Source: DATCMA01 sp036563645 (GTDB lineage: Bacteria > Actinomycetota > Actinomycetes > Mycobacteriales > Micromonosporaceae). From it: a stretch of 64,000 nucleotides of DNA. The translations under genes and the position numbers were made by a program. This document shows, piece by piece, positions 24,890-33,917 of this stretch. The notes beneath the pieces are model-generated. The model ran no database searches. It was given only the letters and a program-made list of their open reading frames with translations, and was not told the DNA's origin. The stretch covers positions 1 to 64,000 of the forward strand of contig DATCMA010000028.1 in the NCBI GenBank assembly GCA_036563645.1. The letters are read 5' to 3'. The first letter of the stretch is position 1. The number at the start of each line of letters is the position of its first letter.

Positions 24890-24895
24890 CAGGCT
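24890..24895 (+). promoter_or_regulatory. -10-like box CAGGCT before truB
   Basis: CAGGCT lies 8 bases before GTG 24904 and 35 before GTG 24931. The 10-mer CTGGCAGGCT is identical to that before the GNAT gene at 3921. Confidence 0.35.
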
Positions 24896-24930
24896 TGAAC
24901 GCCGTGGACGGGCGCGGGAGGGACGCGGGC

Positions 24931-25824
24931 GTGAGCGCCGACGGTCTGGTCGTGGTGGACAAGCCCGCGGGGATGACGTCACACGACGTGGTCTCGCGGA
25001 TCCGCCGGCTCGCGCGCACCCGGCGCGTCGGGCACGGCGGGACGCTGGATCCCATGGCGACCGGCGTCCTCATCGTCGGGGTGAACCGCGCGACGCGGCT
25101 GCTCACGTACGTGATCGGAACAGCGAAGTCGTACGCCGCGACCGTCCGGCTCGGGCAGTCGACCCTGACCGACGACGCGGAGGGGGAGGTCGTGGCCACC
25201 ACCCCCGCCGGACACCTCACCGAGGAGGCGATCCGCGCTGGCCTCCAGGCCCTCACCGGCGAGATCGACCAAGTGCCGAGCGCGGTGAGCGCGATCAAAG
25301 TGAACGGTGAGCGCGCCTATCGGCGGGTCCGCGCCGGGGAAGAGGTGCAGTTGGCCCCGCGTCGGGTCACCATCTCTCGACTCGACCTCACCGCGCTCCG
25401 GCGGACGACCGTGGCCGGCGTCGACGTCGTCGACATTGACATCGAGGTGGATTGCTCCTCGGGCACGTACGTGCGGGCGCTCGCCCGGGATCTCGGCGCC
25501 GGACTCGGCGTCGGCGGCCACCTCACCGCGCTGCGGCGCACCGCCGTCGGCGGGTTCACCCTCACCGAGGCGCTGACCCTCGCCGAGCTGGAGCGGCGCG
25601 CTCCGGAGGTGATCAGCTTGCCGCTGGCGGACGCCGCCGCCCGGCTCTTCCCACGCCGAGACGTGGGGGCGCGTGACGCTAAGGTGCTCTCGCACGGCGG
25701 CCAGCTGGCTCCGGTCGGTATCGAGGGACCGTACGCCGTCTTCGACCCCGCCGGTCGCCTCATCGCGGTGGTCCGAGAGCGGGCGGGCCGAGCTCGAGCG
25801 GAGGTCGTGTTCGCGTCGGCGTGA
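24931..25824 (+). CDS. truB: tRNA pseudouridine(55) synthase TruB
   Basis: Makes pseudouridine 55 in the T-loop of tRNAs. 297 aa. The opening DGLVVVDKPAGMTSHDVV and the catalytic motif GHGGTLDPMATG (catalytic Asp) are intact; a C-terminal PUA-like domain ends the protein. GTG 24931 has GGGAGGGA about 7 bases upstream. GTG 24904, 8 bases after a CAGGCT box, would add nine residues and suit a leaderless mRNA, so the start is not settled. ribF follows after 46 bases. Confidence 0.95.
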   Translation: MSADGLVVVDKPAGMTSHDVVSRIRRLARTRRVGHGGTLDPMATGVLIVGVNRATRLLTYVIGTAKSYAATVRLGQSTLTDDAEGEVVATTPAGHLTEEAIRAGLQALTGEIDQVPSAVSAIKVNGERAYRRVRAGEEVQLAPRRVTISRLDLTALRRTTVAGVDVVDIDIEVDCSSGTYVRALARDLGAGLGVGGHLTALRRTAVGGFTLTEALTLAELERRAPEVISLPLADAAARLFPRRDVGARDAKVLSHGGQLAPVGIEGPYAVFDPAGRLIAVVRERAGRARAEVVFASA

Positions 25825-25870
25825 CCACGGTGGAGCCGACGGCGACAGGGACGAAGTGAGGGGAACGGGC

Positions 25871-26806
25871 ATGCTGCGGTGGCGAGGCGTCGAAGCGGTA
25901 CCCAGTGGCTGGGGCCACTCGGTGATCACCATCGGCGTCTTCGATGGCGTGCACCGAGGACACCAGGCGACGATCAAGCACGCCGTGGAACGGGCACGCG
26001 AGCTGGGGATTCGTTCGGTGCTCGTCACGTTCGACCCACACCCGTCGGCGGTGGTCCGCCCGGATGGCCATCCGGCGATCCTGACGGAGCTCGAGCGCAA
26101 GGCGGAGCTCGTCGCGGCGCTCGGTGTGGACGGGATGTGCGTCGTGCCGTTCACCCCCGAGTTCTCGCGGCTGTCACCGGAGGAGTTCGTTCGCGACGTC
26201 CTCGTGGACCACCTCCACGCGCGGCTCGTCGTGGTGGGGGCGAACTTCCGGTTTGGCCATCGCGCGGCCGGGACGGTGGCGGTGCTGGAGCAGTTAGGGC
26301 AGACGTACGGCTTCGGCGTCGAGAGCCCGTCGCTCGTCGGCAGCGGGGACGTCGTCTTCTCGTCGACGTACATCCGGTCCTGTGTCGCGGCGGGGGACGT
26401 GGCGGCCGCGGCGGAGGCGCTGGGGCGGCCGCACCGCGTCGAGGGCGTGGTGATTCGCGGGGATGGCCGCGGTCGGGAGCTCGGGTACCCGACGGCTAAT
26501 CTCCAGACGCACGACCACGCGGCGATCCCGGCCGATGGCGTGTACGCGGCGTGGCTGGTCCGCGGCGGAGACCAGCCGGCCCTCCCGGCGGCGGTGTCGA
26601 TCGGGACGAATCCGACCTTCGGGGGCCGGACCCGCCGGGTGGAGGCGTACGCGCTGGACTTCTCCGGTGACCTATACGGGGAGCGGATCGGATTGGACTT
26701 CGTGGCGCGGCTGCGGGAGATGCGGCGTTATGACCGAATCGACCTCCTCGTGGCGCAGATGGCGGACGACGTGGTCCAGACCCGAAAGCTCTTGGGCGTG
26801 GGATAG
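25871..26806 (+). CDS. ribF: Bifunctional riboflavin kinase/FAD synthetase
   Basis: Phosphorylates riboflavin to FMN and adenylates FMN to FAD. 311 aa from ATG 25871, with GAGGGGA about 7 bases upstream. The N-terminal nucleotidyltransferase domain carries TIGVFDGVHRGHQ and FSSTYIR. The C-terminal flavokinase domain (about 190-311) carries GYPTANL and IGTNPTFGG. Both halves are complete. It stands between truB and rpsO as in other actinobacteria. Confidence 0.96.
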   Translation: MLRWRGVEAVPSGWGHSVITIGVFDGVHRGHQATIKHAVERARELGIRSVLVTFDPHPSAVVRPDGHPAILTELERKAELVAALGVDGMCVVPFTPEFSRLSPEEFVRDVLVDHLHARLVVVGANFRFGHRAAGTVAVLEQLGQTYGFGVESPSLVGSGDVVFSSTYIRSCVAAGDVAAAAEALGRPHRVEGVVIRGDGRGRELGYPTANLQTHDHAAIPADGVYAAWLVRGGDQPALPAAVSIGTNPTFGGRTRRVEAYALDFSGDLYGERIGLDFVARLREMRRYDRIDLLVAQMADDVVQTRKLLGVG

Positions 26807-26873
26807 CGGCCCGCGTGGGATAGTCAACGTGGTCACGTGGTACGCCACGCGAGAGGCTTTGCTGCGAGACTGA

Positions 26874-26945
26874 TAGCCTGGCAGGACGTTGGAAGCACCG
26901 GCGACAGCCTCGTGCTGCCTGCACGACGCCGCGGGCCCGAGGCTG
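26874..26945 (+). promoter_or_regulatory. rpsO promoter and structured leader
   Basis: TAGCCT (26874-26879) is a plausible -10. The following leader of about 90 bases folds with CAGCCTCG (26905-26912) pairing to CGAGGCTG (26938-26945) around inner hairpins. S15 represses its own mRNA through structured leaders in several phyla; this one is a candidate by position and structure only. Confidence 0.4.
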
Positions 26946-26972
26946 AATGACGAACCCAGGATGGGATGATTC

Positions 26973-27242
26973 ATGGCGCTCGATAAGGAGACCAAGGCAA
27001 AGATCCGCCAGGAGTACGCGACCTCGGAGAACGACACGGGTTCGCCGGAGGTGCAGGTAGCGCTGCTCACCAAGCGCATCGCCGACCTCACGGAGCACCT
27101 CAAGGTCCACAAGCACGACCACCACAGCCGGCGTGGTCTGCTGCTACTGGTCGGTCGTCGCCGGAGGCTCCTCAACTACCTGCAGAAGAAGGACATCAAT
27201 CGGTACCGGGCGCTCATCGAGCGTCTGGGCCTGCGCCGGTGA
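26973..27242 (+). CDS. rpsO: 30S ribosomal protein S15
   Basis: 89 aa, full length. It binds 16S rRNA helices 20-22 early in 30S assembly. It has the standard S15 sequence with GSPEVQVALLTKRI, the HDHHSRRGLLLLVGRRRRLLNYL signature and a C-terminal RYRALIERLGLRR. ATG 26973 follows a structured leader that may bind S15. The stop runs directly into a strong hairpin before pnp. Confidence 0.98.
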   Translation: MALDKETKAKIRQEYATSENDTGSPEVQVALLTKRIADLTEHLKVHKHDHHSRRGLLLLVGRRRRLLNYLQKKDINRYRALIERLGLRR

Positions 27243-27284
27243 CATGATCGGGAGTAGTTGCTTCGGCAAGTACTCCCGATCATG
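27243..27284 (+). promoter_or_regulatory. rpsO-pnp intergenic hairpin with UUCG tetraloop
   Basis: CATGATCGGGAGTA (27243-27256) pairs perfectly with 27271-27284. After one G-G mismatch, TTGC pairs with GCAA around a C(TTCG)G tetraloop. It starts one base after the rpsO stop. In E. coli and Streptomyces the rpsO-pnp spacer hairpin is an RNase III site used in pnp control; the same role or simple termination is likely here. Confidence 0.75.
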
Positions 27285-27472
27285 CCACATCTCACACACC
27301 AGGGGCGTTCGCGACCCAATCCCCTTGGGGAGCCGGTCAGCGTACCGGTCCTCGGTGGTGGCCTCCGGGAGGCCGGATACGCCGGCGATCCCCGGGCGCT
27401 TCAATCGAAGACCGGCCGTCTGGGCAGCTCCCTAGGTCGTGGCCCCACGACGTGAAGGAGCACGACGCACTA

Positions 27473-29818
27473 ATGACCGACTCGAACAGTCTCGGTACGC
27501 AACACAGCACGGCCGTGATCGACAACGGGCCTTACGGTACCCGTGAGGTCACCTTCTCCACAGGGCGGCTCGCGCGCCAAGCCGCGGGATCCGCGGTGGC
27601 GCGGCTGGCGGACACTGTGGTGCTGTCCGCGACCACGGTGAGCAAGCAGCCGAGGGAGCAGTTCGACTTCTTCCCGCTCACTGTGGACGTCGAGGAGCGG
27701 ATGTACGCCGCGGGTCGCATTCCCGGTTCGTTCTTCCGCCGGGAAGGGCGGCCCAGTGAGGAGGCCATCCTCACCTGTCGCCTCATCGACCGGCCGTTGC
27801 GTCCGAGTTTCGCGAAAGGACTGCGCCACGAGGTCCAGATCGTGGCGACCGTGCTGGCGCTTGACCCCCAGCACCCCTACGACGTGGTCGCCATCAACGC
27901 GGCCTCGATGTCGACGAAGCTCTCCGGTCTGCCGTTCTCCGGCCCGATCGGGGCGACGCGCATGGCCTGCGTGGACGGGTACTGGGTGGCCTTTCCGACG
28001 TACGACCAGCTCCAGCGGGCGACGTTCGACATGGTCGTCGCCGGCCGGGTTCTGCCCGACGGCGACGTCGCGATCATGATGGTCGAGGCGGAGGCCACGG
28101 CGAACACCGTCAAGCTGATCGCCGCTGGCGCGACCCCGCCGACCGAAGAGGTCGTGGCGCAAGGGCTGGAGGCCGCGAAGCCCGCGATCCGCGAGCTGTG
28201 CCGGGCGCAGGAGGAGTTGGCCCAAGTCGCCGCGAAGCCGACCGTCGAATACCCGCTCTTCGTCGACTACACCCAGGAGGTGTACGACGCGGTCGCGGCC
28301 GCCGTGCGCGACGAGGTGCGCGAGGCGCTGCGCATCGCAGGTAAGCACGAGCGGGAAGACGTGCTCGATCGCCTCCGGGACAAGGCGTACGAACAGCTCG
28401 TCGTCCAGTTCGAAGGCCGTGAGAAGGAGATCGTCGCGGCGTTCCGCGCGCTGACCAAGGCGGAGATGCGGGCGCGCGTGCTGCGCGACCGGGTTCGGAT
28501 TGACGGCCGTGGTCCCCGTGACCTTCGCCCGCTGGCGGCCGAGGTCAACGTGCTCCCGCGGGTGCACGGCAGCGCGATCTTCGAGCGGGGGGAGACGCAG
28601 ATCCTCGGCGTCACCACGCTGAACATGCTCCGCATGGAGCAGACGCTCGACAGCCTCTCCCTGGAGAAGACCAAGCGCTACATGCACCACTACAACTTCC
28701 CGCCGTACTCGACCGGTGAGACCGGGCGAGTGGGCGCCCCCAAGCGGCGGGAGATCGGGCATGGCGCGCTGGCCGAGCGTGCTCTGATTCCGGTGCTGCC
28801 CTCGCGCGAGGAGTTCCCGTACGCGATCCGGCAAGTCTCCGAGGCGATCGGCTCGAACGGCTCGACCAGCATGGGCTCCGTCTGCGCCTCGACGCTGTCG
28901 CTGCTGTCGGCGGGCGTGCCGCTCAAGGCGCCGGTGGCGGGCATCGCGATGGGTCTGATCTCCGACGAGGTCGACGGCAAGACCGAGTACGTGACCCTCA
29001 CCGACATCCTCGGCGCCGAGGACGCGTTCGGCGACATGGACTTCAAGGTCGCCGGGACGGCGGACTTCGTCACCACCCTCCAGCTCGACACCAAGCTCGA
29101 CGGCATCCCCTCGGAGGTGCTCGCCGACGCGCTGCAGCAGGCGCGAGAGGCGCGGCTGACCATCCTCGAGGTGATGCGGCGGGCCATCGACAAGCCGGCG
29201 CCGCTGTCGGAGTACGCGCCTCGGGTGACCACCGTGAAGATTCCGATCGACAAGATCGGAATGGTGATCGGGCCGAAGGGTCAGACCATCAACGCCATTC
29301 AGGACGAGACCGGTGCCGAGATCTCCGTCGAGGACGACGGCACCATCTACGTCGGCGCGACCAACGGCCCCGCGGCGCAAGCGGCGATCGACCGGATCAA
29401 CGCCATCGCCAACCCCACCCTGCCGAAGGTGGGCGACAAGTTCCTCGGCACGGTGGTGAAGACGGCGGCCTTCGGCGCCTTCATCTCCCTCCTGCCCGGC
29501 CGGGACGGCCTGCTGCACATCTCGAAGGTCGGGGATGGCAAGCGGGTCGAGCGGGTGGAGGACTACCTCAACGTCGGCGACAAGATTGAGGTGCAGATCG
29601 CCGATATTGACGCCCGCGGCAAGATCTACCTTGACCGGGTCGTACCGGAGAGTGAGCCCGCGCCCGTGGGAGCGGAGGCGTCGACCGAGAGCTCGGCGCG
29701 TTCCTCCGGGCAGCGGGGTGAGCGAGCCCCTCGGGATCGGAGTGATCGGGAACGTGGCGAGCGCGGGCCGGGCCGCGGAGAAGGCGAGGTGCGTCGTCGG
29801 CGTAAGCGGCGCAGCTAG
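27473..29818 (+). CDS. pnp: Polynucleotide phosphorylase (PNPase/GPSI)
   Basis: 3'-5' phosphorolytic exoribonuclease; Streptomyces homologues were also described as guanosine pentaphosphate synthetase. 781 aa from ATG 27473 (AAGGAG 12 bases upstream; GTG 27452 in frame). Two RNase PH domains with a helical linker, the latter with GERALIPVLP-type and SGST-like catalytic segments, then KH (IGPKGQTINAIQ) and S1 (GTVVKTAAFGAFISLLPGRDGLLH) domains. The C-terminal tail of about 40 residues is rich in Arg, Gly and Glu. The M16 gene starts 4 bases after the stop. Confidence 0.97.
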   Translation: MTDSNSLGTQHSTAVIDNGPYGTREVTFSTGRLARQAAGSAVARLADTVVLSATTVSKQPREQFDFFPLTVDVEERMYAAGRIPGSFFRREGRPSEEAILTCRLIDRPLRPSFAKGLRHEVQIVATVLALDPQHPYDVVAINAASMSTKLSGLPFSGPIGATRMACVDGYWVAFPTYDQLQRATFDMVVAGRVLPDGDVAIMMVEAEATANTVKLIAAGATPPTEEVVAQGLEAAKPAIRELCRAQEELAQVAAKPTVEYPLFVDYTQEVYDAVAAAVRDEVREALRIAGKHEREDVLDRLRDKAYEQLVVQFEGREKEIVAAFRALTKAEMRARVLRDRVRIDGRGPRDLRPLAAEVNVLPRVHGSAIFERGETQILGVTTLNMLRMEQTLDSLSLEKTKRYMHHYNFPPYSTGETGRVGAPKRREIGHGALAERALIPVLPSREEFPYAIRQVSEAIGSNGSTSMGSVCASTLSLLSAGVPLKAPVAGIAMGLISDEVDGKTEYVTLTDILGAEDAFGDMDFKVAGTADFVTTLQLDTKLDGIPSEVLADALQQAREARLTILEVMRRAIDKPAPLSEYAPRVTTVKIPIDKIGMVIGPKGQTINAIQDETGAEISVEDDGTIYVGATNGPAAQAAIDRINAIANPTLPKVGDKFLGTVVKTAAFGAFISLLPGRDGLLHISKVGDGKRVERVEDYLNVGDKIEVQIADIDARGKIYLDRVVPESEPAPVGAEASTESSARSSGQRGERAPRDRSDRERGERGPGRGEGEVRRRRKRRS

Positions 29819-29822
29819 CGTC

Positions 29823-31181
29823 ATGTCTCGCGCATCGACACAACGAGCGACGTCTCTCCGGGCCGGCGCGGCTGCGCCGGCCCGGGCGATCACCCGGACG
29901 GTGAACGCCGACCCGTTGGGCGGCACGGTCCGGCGCACGGTTCTCCCGTCGGGTCTGCGCATCCTCACCGAGGCGATCCCGGCGATGCGCAGTGTCTCGT
30001 TCGGGATCTGGGTCGCCGTCGGGTCGCGGGACGAGAGCCCGGCCCAGTCCGGCGTCTCCCACTTCCTCGAACACCTGCTCTTCAAGGGGACCCGGCGCCG
30101 CGGCGCCCTCGACATCTCCTCGGAGATCGAGGCGGTCGGCGGGGAGACCAACGCCTTCACCACGAAGGAGTACACCTGCTACTACGCGCGGGTCCTCGAC
30201 GAGGATCTCGCCCTCGCCATCGACGTGGTCTGTGACCTCGTCGCCGATTCGGTGCTCAATCCGGCGGACGTCGAGACCGAGCGGGGCGTGATCCTCGAAG
30301 AGATCGCCATGCACGACGACGAGCCGGGCGAGGCCGTCCACGACCTCTTCGCCCGCGCGCTGTACGACGACCATCCCCTGGGGCGGCTCATCTCCGGCAC
30401 CGCCGAGACGATCGCCCCGATGACCCGCCGGACGATCAACGAGTTCTATCGCCGCCGCTACACCGCGCCGGCGATCGTCGTGGCCGCCGCCGGCAACCTC
30501 GACCACGCCGAGGTGGTGTCGCTCGTCCAAAAGGCGCTGCGGGGGACACGCCTGGACACCGAGCCGGCCTCACCCGTGCCGCCTCGCCCCGCGACGCCGG
30601 TGGTGCGCACCCACACCCGTACGCTCCTCGAGCCCAAGGACACCGAGCAGGCGCACCTGGTGATCGGCTGTCCCGCGATGAGCCGCCGTGACGACCGTCG
30701 CTTCGCGTTGGCGGTGCTCAACAACGTCCTCGGGGGCGGGATGTCGAGCCGGTTGTTCCAGGAAATCCGCGAACAACGCGGCCTGGCGTACTCGGTGTAC
30801 TCCTACACCACCCAGTACGCCGACAGCGGCTTCTTCGCCGTGTACGCCGGTTGCGCCCCCGGCAAGGTGAAGGAGGTCCTCGACCTGACCCGGGCGGAGC
30901 TGGCCGCGGTGGCCGAGCGCGGCATCACCGAGGAGGAACTCGCCCGCGGCAAGGGGATGGCGAAGGGCTCCTACGTGCTCGGCATGGAAGACACCGGCTC
31001 GCGGATGGGGCGCTTGGCCAAGGGGGAGCTGCTCTTCGGGGAACTGTGCTCGGTCGACGAGCTGCTGGCCCGCGTCGAGGCGGTGACCGTGGACGACGTG
31101 AATCGGCTCGCCGCGGAGCTGCTCACCCAGCCGATGTCGCTGGCGGTGGTGGGGCCGGTCGACGAGAGCGAGGTCGCCTAG
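29823..31181 (+). CDS. M16 family zinc peptidase (processing-peptidase-like)
   Basis: 452 aa. The inverted zinc motif HFLEH lies near residue 80, with the distal glutamate in the ERGVILEEIAMHDDEP segment. Two M16 halves are present; the second lacks the zinc motif, as is normal. It conventionally follows pnp in Gram-positive bacteria. No signal peptide; the first 35 residues are Arg/Ala-rich. Probably co-transcribed with pnp, 4 bases away. Substrate unknown. Confidence 0.93.
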   Translation: MSRASTQRATSLRAGAAAPARAITRTVNADPLGGTVRRTVLPSGLRILTEAIPAMRSVSFGIWVAVGSRDESPAQSGVSHFLEHLLFKGTRRRGALDISSEIEAVGGETNAFTTKEYTCYYARVLDEDLALAIDVVCDLVADSVLNPADVETERGVILEEIAMHDDEPGEAVHDLFARALYDDHPLGRLISGTAETIAPMTRRTINEFYRRRYTAPAIVVAAAGNLDHAEVVSLVQKALRGTRLDTEPASPVPPRPATPVVRTHTRTLLEPKDTEQAHLVIGCPAMSRRDDRRFALAVLNNVLGGGMSSRLFQEIREQRGLAYSVYSYTTQYADSGFFAVYAGCAPGKVKEVLDLTRAELAAVAERGITEEELARGKGMAKGSYVLGMEDTGSRMGRLAKGELLFGELCSVDELLARVEAVTVDDVNRLAAELLTQPMSLAVVGPVDESEVA

Positions 31182-31277
31182 CCGGGAAGCGCGGGGCACT
31201 CACCCGTGGCGGCGATCCGCGGACGGTGATGGTGATCGTTCCAGGGTGCGGCGTCATACGGCGGGCCTACCCGGTGG

Positions 31278-31285
31278 GATAAGTT
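31278..31285 (+). promoter_or_regulatory. Extended -10 GATAAGTT for dapB
   Basis: GATAAGTT ends 6 bases before GTG 31292. The same eight bases with the same 6-base spacing stand before dapA (36870-36877). Confidence 0.55.
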
Positions 31286-31291
31286 GTGGCC

Positions 31292-32050
31292 GTGACTGAC
31301 GAGCGTGACCCGATTCGCGTAGGTGTGCTGGGGGCCCGGGGCCGCATGGGGAGCGAGGTGTGCCGGGCCGTCGACGCCGCCGAGGACCTCGAGCTGGTCG
31401 CCATGATTGATAAGGGCGACTGGCTCTCCAACGCCGCGGACGCCGGGGCGGAAGTGATCGTCGACTTCACTCACCCCGACGTAGTGATGGACAACCTGCA
31501 CTGGTGCATCGAGCAAGGGATCAACGCCGTGGTCGGCACCAGTGGGTTCACCGAGCAGCGCTTGGAGCGGGTCCGCACCTGGTTGTCCCGCAAACCCGAC
31601 GTCGGTGTGGTGATCGCGCCGAACTTCTGTATCGGCGCGGTGCTCATGATGCAGTTCGCCGCCCGGGCCGCGCGCTACTTCGACTCCGTCGAGATCATCG
31701 AGCAGCACCACCCGCGGAAGGTCGACGCGCCGAGCGGCACCGCCTTGCACACCGCCCGCCTGATCGCTGAGGCGCGGGCCGCGGCGGGCCGGGGTCCCAT
31801 CCCGGACGCCACCGAGCACGAGGTGCCCGGCGCCCGTGGTGCCACCATCGACGGGGTTCGGGTGCACTCCGTGCGCGCCGCCGGTCTGGTCGCCCACCAG
31901 GAGGTGCTCTTCGGCTCCGCCGGGGAGACGCTGACCATCCGCCACGACTCGTACGACCGGGCGTCGTTCATGCCGGGGGTGCTGCTCGCGGTGCGCGCGG
32001 TGCGGCACCGCCCGGGGCTGACCGTCGGGCTGGACGCGCTGATCGACTGA
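31292..32050 (+). CDS. dapB: 4-hydroxy-tetrahydrodipicolinate reductase
   Basis: Reduces HTPA to tetrahydrodipicolinate with NAD(P)H in the lysine/diaminopimelate pathway that supplies the cell wall. 252 aa. Nucleotide-binding motif GARGRMG near residue 14, catalytic E-Q-H-H-P-R-K-V-D-A-P-S-G-T block intact. GTG 31292 is chosen because the GATAAGTT -10 ends exactly 6 bases upstream; GTG 31286 is two codons earlier. dapA, the previous enzyme in the pathway, lies 4.8 kb away under a matching promoter. Confidence 0.96.
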   Translation: MTDERDPIRVGVLGARGRMGSEVCRAVDAAEDLELVAMIDKGDWLSNAADAGAEVIVDFTHPDVVMDNLHWCIEQGINAVVGTSGFTEQRLERVRTWLSRKPDVGVVIAPNFCIGAVLMMQFAARAARYFDSVEIIEQHHPRKVDAPSGTALHTARLIAEARAAAGRGPIPDATEHEVPGARGATIDGVRVHSVRAAGLVAHQEVLFGSAGETLTIRHDSYDRASFMPGVLLAVRAVRHRPGLTVGLDALID

Positions 32051-32103
32051 TCGCGCGGGACGGCGGCTCGGCGGAACCGCGCGAGCCGCCGGTCCACCGG
32101 CGG

Positions 32104-32667
32104 TCACTCCACGAGGGAGACGTGCAGCCGGATCTGTGGCACGAGGACATCGTCGACATCCAGGGCGCGTGCCGCCCCGTCCGGTGCCCAGCCGGCTGAG
32201 GTGAGGAACGACTGGGTGGCGAGGTCCCCTTCGTACGCCCAGGCCACGGCGGTGGTGAAGCCGGCCTCCCGCCACGTCTCCACGCTCGCCGCGAGCAGAC
32301 GGCTCCCGTGCCCGCGCCGGCCCCACCGCGGCTCGACCAGCAGCTCGGTCACCGCCACGACGTCGCTGCCGAGCCGCTCCGGTGGCTCGTTCGGCGCCAA
32401 CGCCTGCTCGTCGGCGGGTCCGAAGGCGGTGAAACCGACCACGTGCGTCTGCGCGGCCTGCTCGATCGCGACCAACACGCGGTGTCGCTCGCTCGGCGGT
32501 GACGCGATCGCCTCGTGCCAGTGCTGGGTCAGCCAGTCCTCGTCGATCTGGTCGAGCACGTGCCTGGGCAGCAGCCGGCGGTAGGCGACGCGCCACGTGG
32601 TCAGCTGGATCCGGGCGATCTCGCTGGCGTCGTCGACTCGCGCCGGGCGGACATATCCAAGGGACAT
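32104..32667 (-). CDS. GNAT family N-acetyltransferase
   Basis: 187 aa, one GNAT domain. It begins GYVRPARVDDASEIARIQ, and the acetyl-CoA loop is WGRRGHGSRL, followed by a helix and FLTSAGWAPDG. Substrate unknown. Divergent from the glycosyltransferase gene with only five bases between the two start codons, so either promoter must lie inside the other gene or one transcript is leaderless. Confidence 0.85.
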   Translation of the reverse strand: MSLGYVRPARVDDASEIARIQLTTWRVAYRRLLPRHVLDQIDEDWLTQHWHEAIASPPSERHRVLVAIEQAAQTHVVGFTAFGPADEQALAPNEPPERLGSDVVAVTELLVEPRWGRRGHGSRLLAASVETWREAGFTTAVAWAYEGDLATQSFLTSAGWAPDGAARALDVDDVLVPQIRLHVSLVE

Positions 32668-32672
32668 GACTG

Positions 32673-33887
32673 GTGAGCCTAGGGACGCGGAACGTGGAGA
32701 TGCGGCGGAGGGCGGTGCGCCTCCTGCCGTCGGGCACCCCGGGACGGCTGCTCGCGCTGGCGGCCCTCGCTGCGGTGATCGCCCTCTATCTCGTCCTCGC
32801 CGCCCGCCGCAACCACTTCTTCGACCTGCGGGTCTACTACGGCGCGGTGACCCACTGGGTCCACGGCGGCGAACTCTACGACTACCGCAAGCCCGTGACG
32901 CCGTACGGCTTCACCTACCCGCCGTTCGCCGCGCTCACCATGCTCCCCATGACGCTCATCCCGTTGGGCGCGGCCCAGGTGGTGAGCGTCCTGCTCGCGG
33001 TCGGGACCACGGGGGTCACGCTGTGGTGGTTGCTGGCCCCCACCATCCGCCGCCACGGCTGGCCGCCCTGGTTCGCCCTCGCCGTGGCGGGGCTGCTCGT
33101 CGCGGCGCTGGAGCCGGTACGGGAGACGGTCACCTTCGGCCAGGTCAATACCGTCCTGCTCTGCCTCGTCGTCGGCGACCTCCTGCTGCTCGTCGCGCGG
33201 GGGAGCCGCTGGGGCGGGATCGGGATCGGGCTCGCTACCGCGATCAAGCTCACCCCCGGGATCTTCATCGGGTACCTGCTCGTGACGCGGCGGTGGCGTG
33301 CGGCGGCCACCGCGGTTGCCACCGCGGCGGGCGCCACCGTGCTCGCCGCCGCGGTCGCGCCGGACGCCACACGCGAGTACTGGTTCTCCGCGCTGCCCAA
33401 CACGGACCGGGTCGGCTCGCTGGCGTTCATCTCCAACCAGTCCTTGCGCGGCATGATCGCCCGGCTCGGGCAGGCGGAGTGGGGTGACCTGCTGTGGCCC
33501 GTGACGGTGCTCCTGGTGCTGGGGGTGTGGGTCTGGCGCGTGGGGCGGCACCGCGAGGTGACCACCGGTCTGGCGCTCACCGGGGTGGTCGGCGGATTGG
33601 TCAGCCCGGTCACCTGGATCCACCACCTGGTGTGGCTGCTTCCAGCCCTGCTGCTCCTCGTCGATCGCGCCTGCGCCGCTCCGGCGGGCAGCCGGCACCG
33701 GCGTCGGCTCCTGGTCGCGACCGCGGTCCTCTACGTCCTGGCCTGTAGCGGCATCGTGTGGATTTGGGAGCTCAACTCCTCCGGGGTACTCGGGTTTCTC
33801 GGCGGCAACCTCTACGTCTGGCTCGCCCTCGCCCTGGTGATCGGGCTGCCCGTGTCGCCGCCGGTGGCGGGGCGGGAGCGCGGGTGA
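32673..33887 (+). CDS. GT87/DUF2029 family mannosyltransferase-like membrane protein
   Basis: 404 aa from GTG 32673 (ATG 32700 also possible) with about ten membrane helices. The first external loop contains FFDLRVYYGAVTHWVHGG and YPPFAAL, where the conserved acidic residue and Y-P-P motif of polyprenol-phosphate-dependent GT87 transferases lie. Mycobacterial relatives (PimE type) elongate phosphatidylinositol mannosides. The role here is probably envelope or lipoglycan mannosylation, but the acceptor is unknown. Confidence 0.82.
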   Translation: MSLGTRNVEMRRRAVRLLPSGTPGRLLALAALAAVIALYLVLAARRNHFFDLRVYYGAVTHWVHGGELYDYRKPVTPYGFTYPPFAALTMLPMTLIPLGAAQVVSVLLAVGTTGVTLWWLLAPTIRRHGWPPWFALAVAGLLVAALEPVRETVTFGQVNTVLLCLVVGDLLLLVARGSRWGGIGIGLATAIKLTPGIFIGYLLVTRRWRAAATAVATAAGATVLAAAVAPDATREYWFSALPNTDRVGSLAFISNQSLRGMIARLGQAEWGDLLWPVTVLLVLGVWVWRVGRHREVTTGLALTGVVGGLVSPVTWIHHLVWLLPALLLLVDRACAAPAGSRHRRRLLVATAVLYVLACSGIVWIWELNSSGVLGFLGGNLYVWLALALVIGLPVSPPVAGRERG

Positions 33888-33903
33888 TGTCGTACCCGTT
33901 GGC

Positions 33904-33909
33904 TACTGT
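33904..33909 (+). promoter_or_regulatory. -10 box TACTGT before the AlkZ/YcaQ gene
   Basis: TACTGT ends 8 bases before ATG 33918. A leaderless or near-leaderless start is possible. Confidence 0.35.
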
Positions 33910-33917
33910 CGATAGCC

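Noticed and set aside
27470..30175. 900-codon open frame on the minus strand opposite pnp
   Set aside because: Same composition artefact; pnp and the M16 gene explain the region.
33301..33500. Rotated Gly/Ala-rich open frames inside the GT87 gene
   Set aside because: Shadow frames of the real membrane-protein gene.
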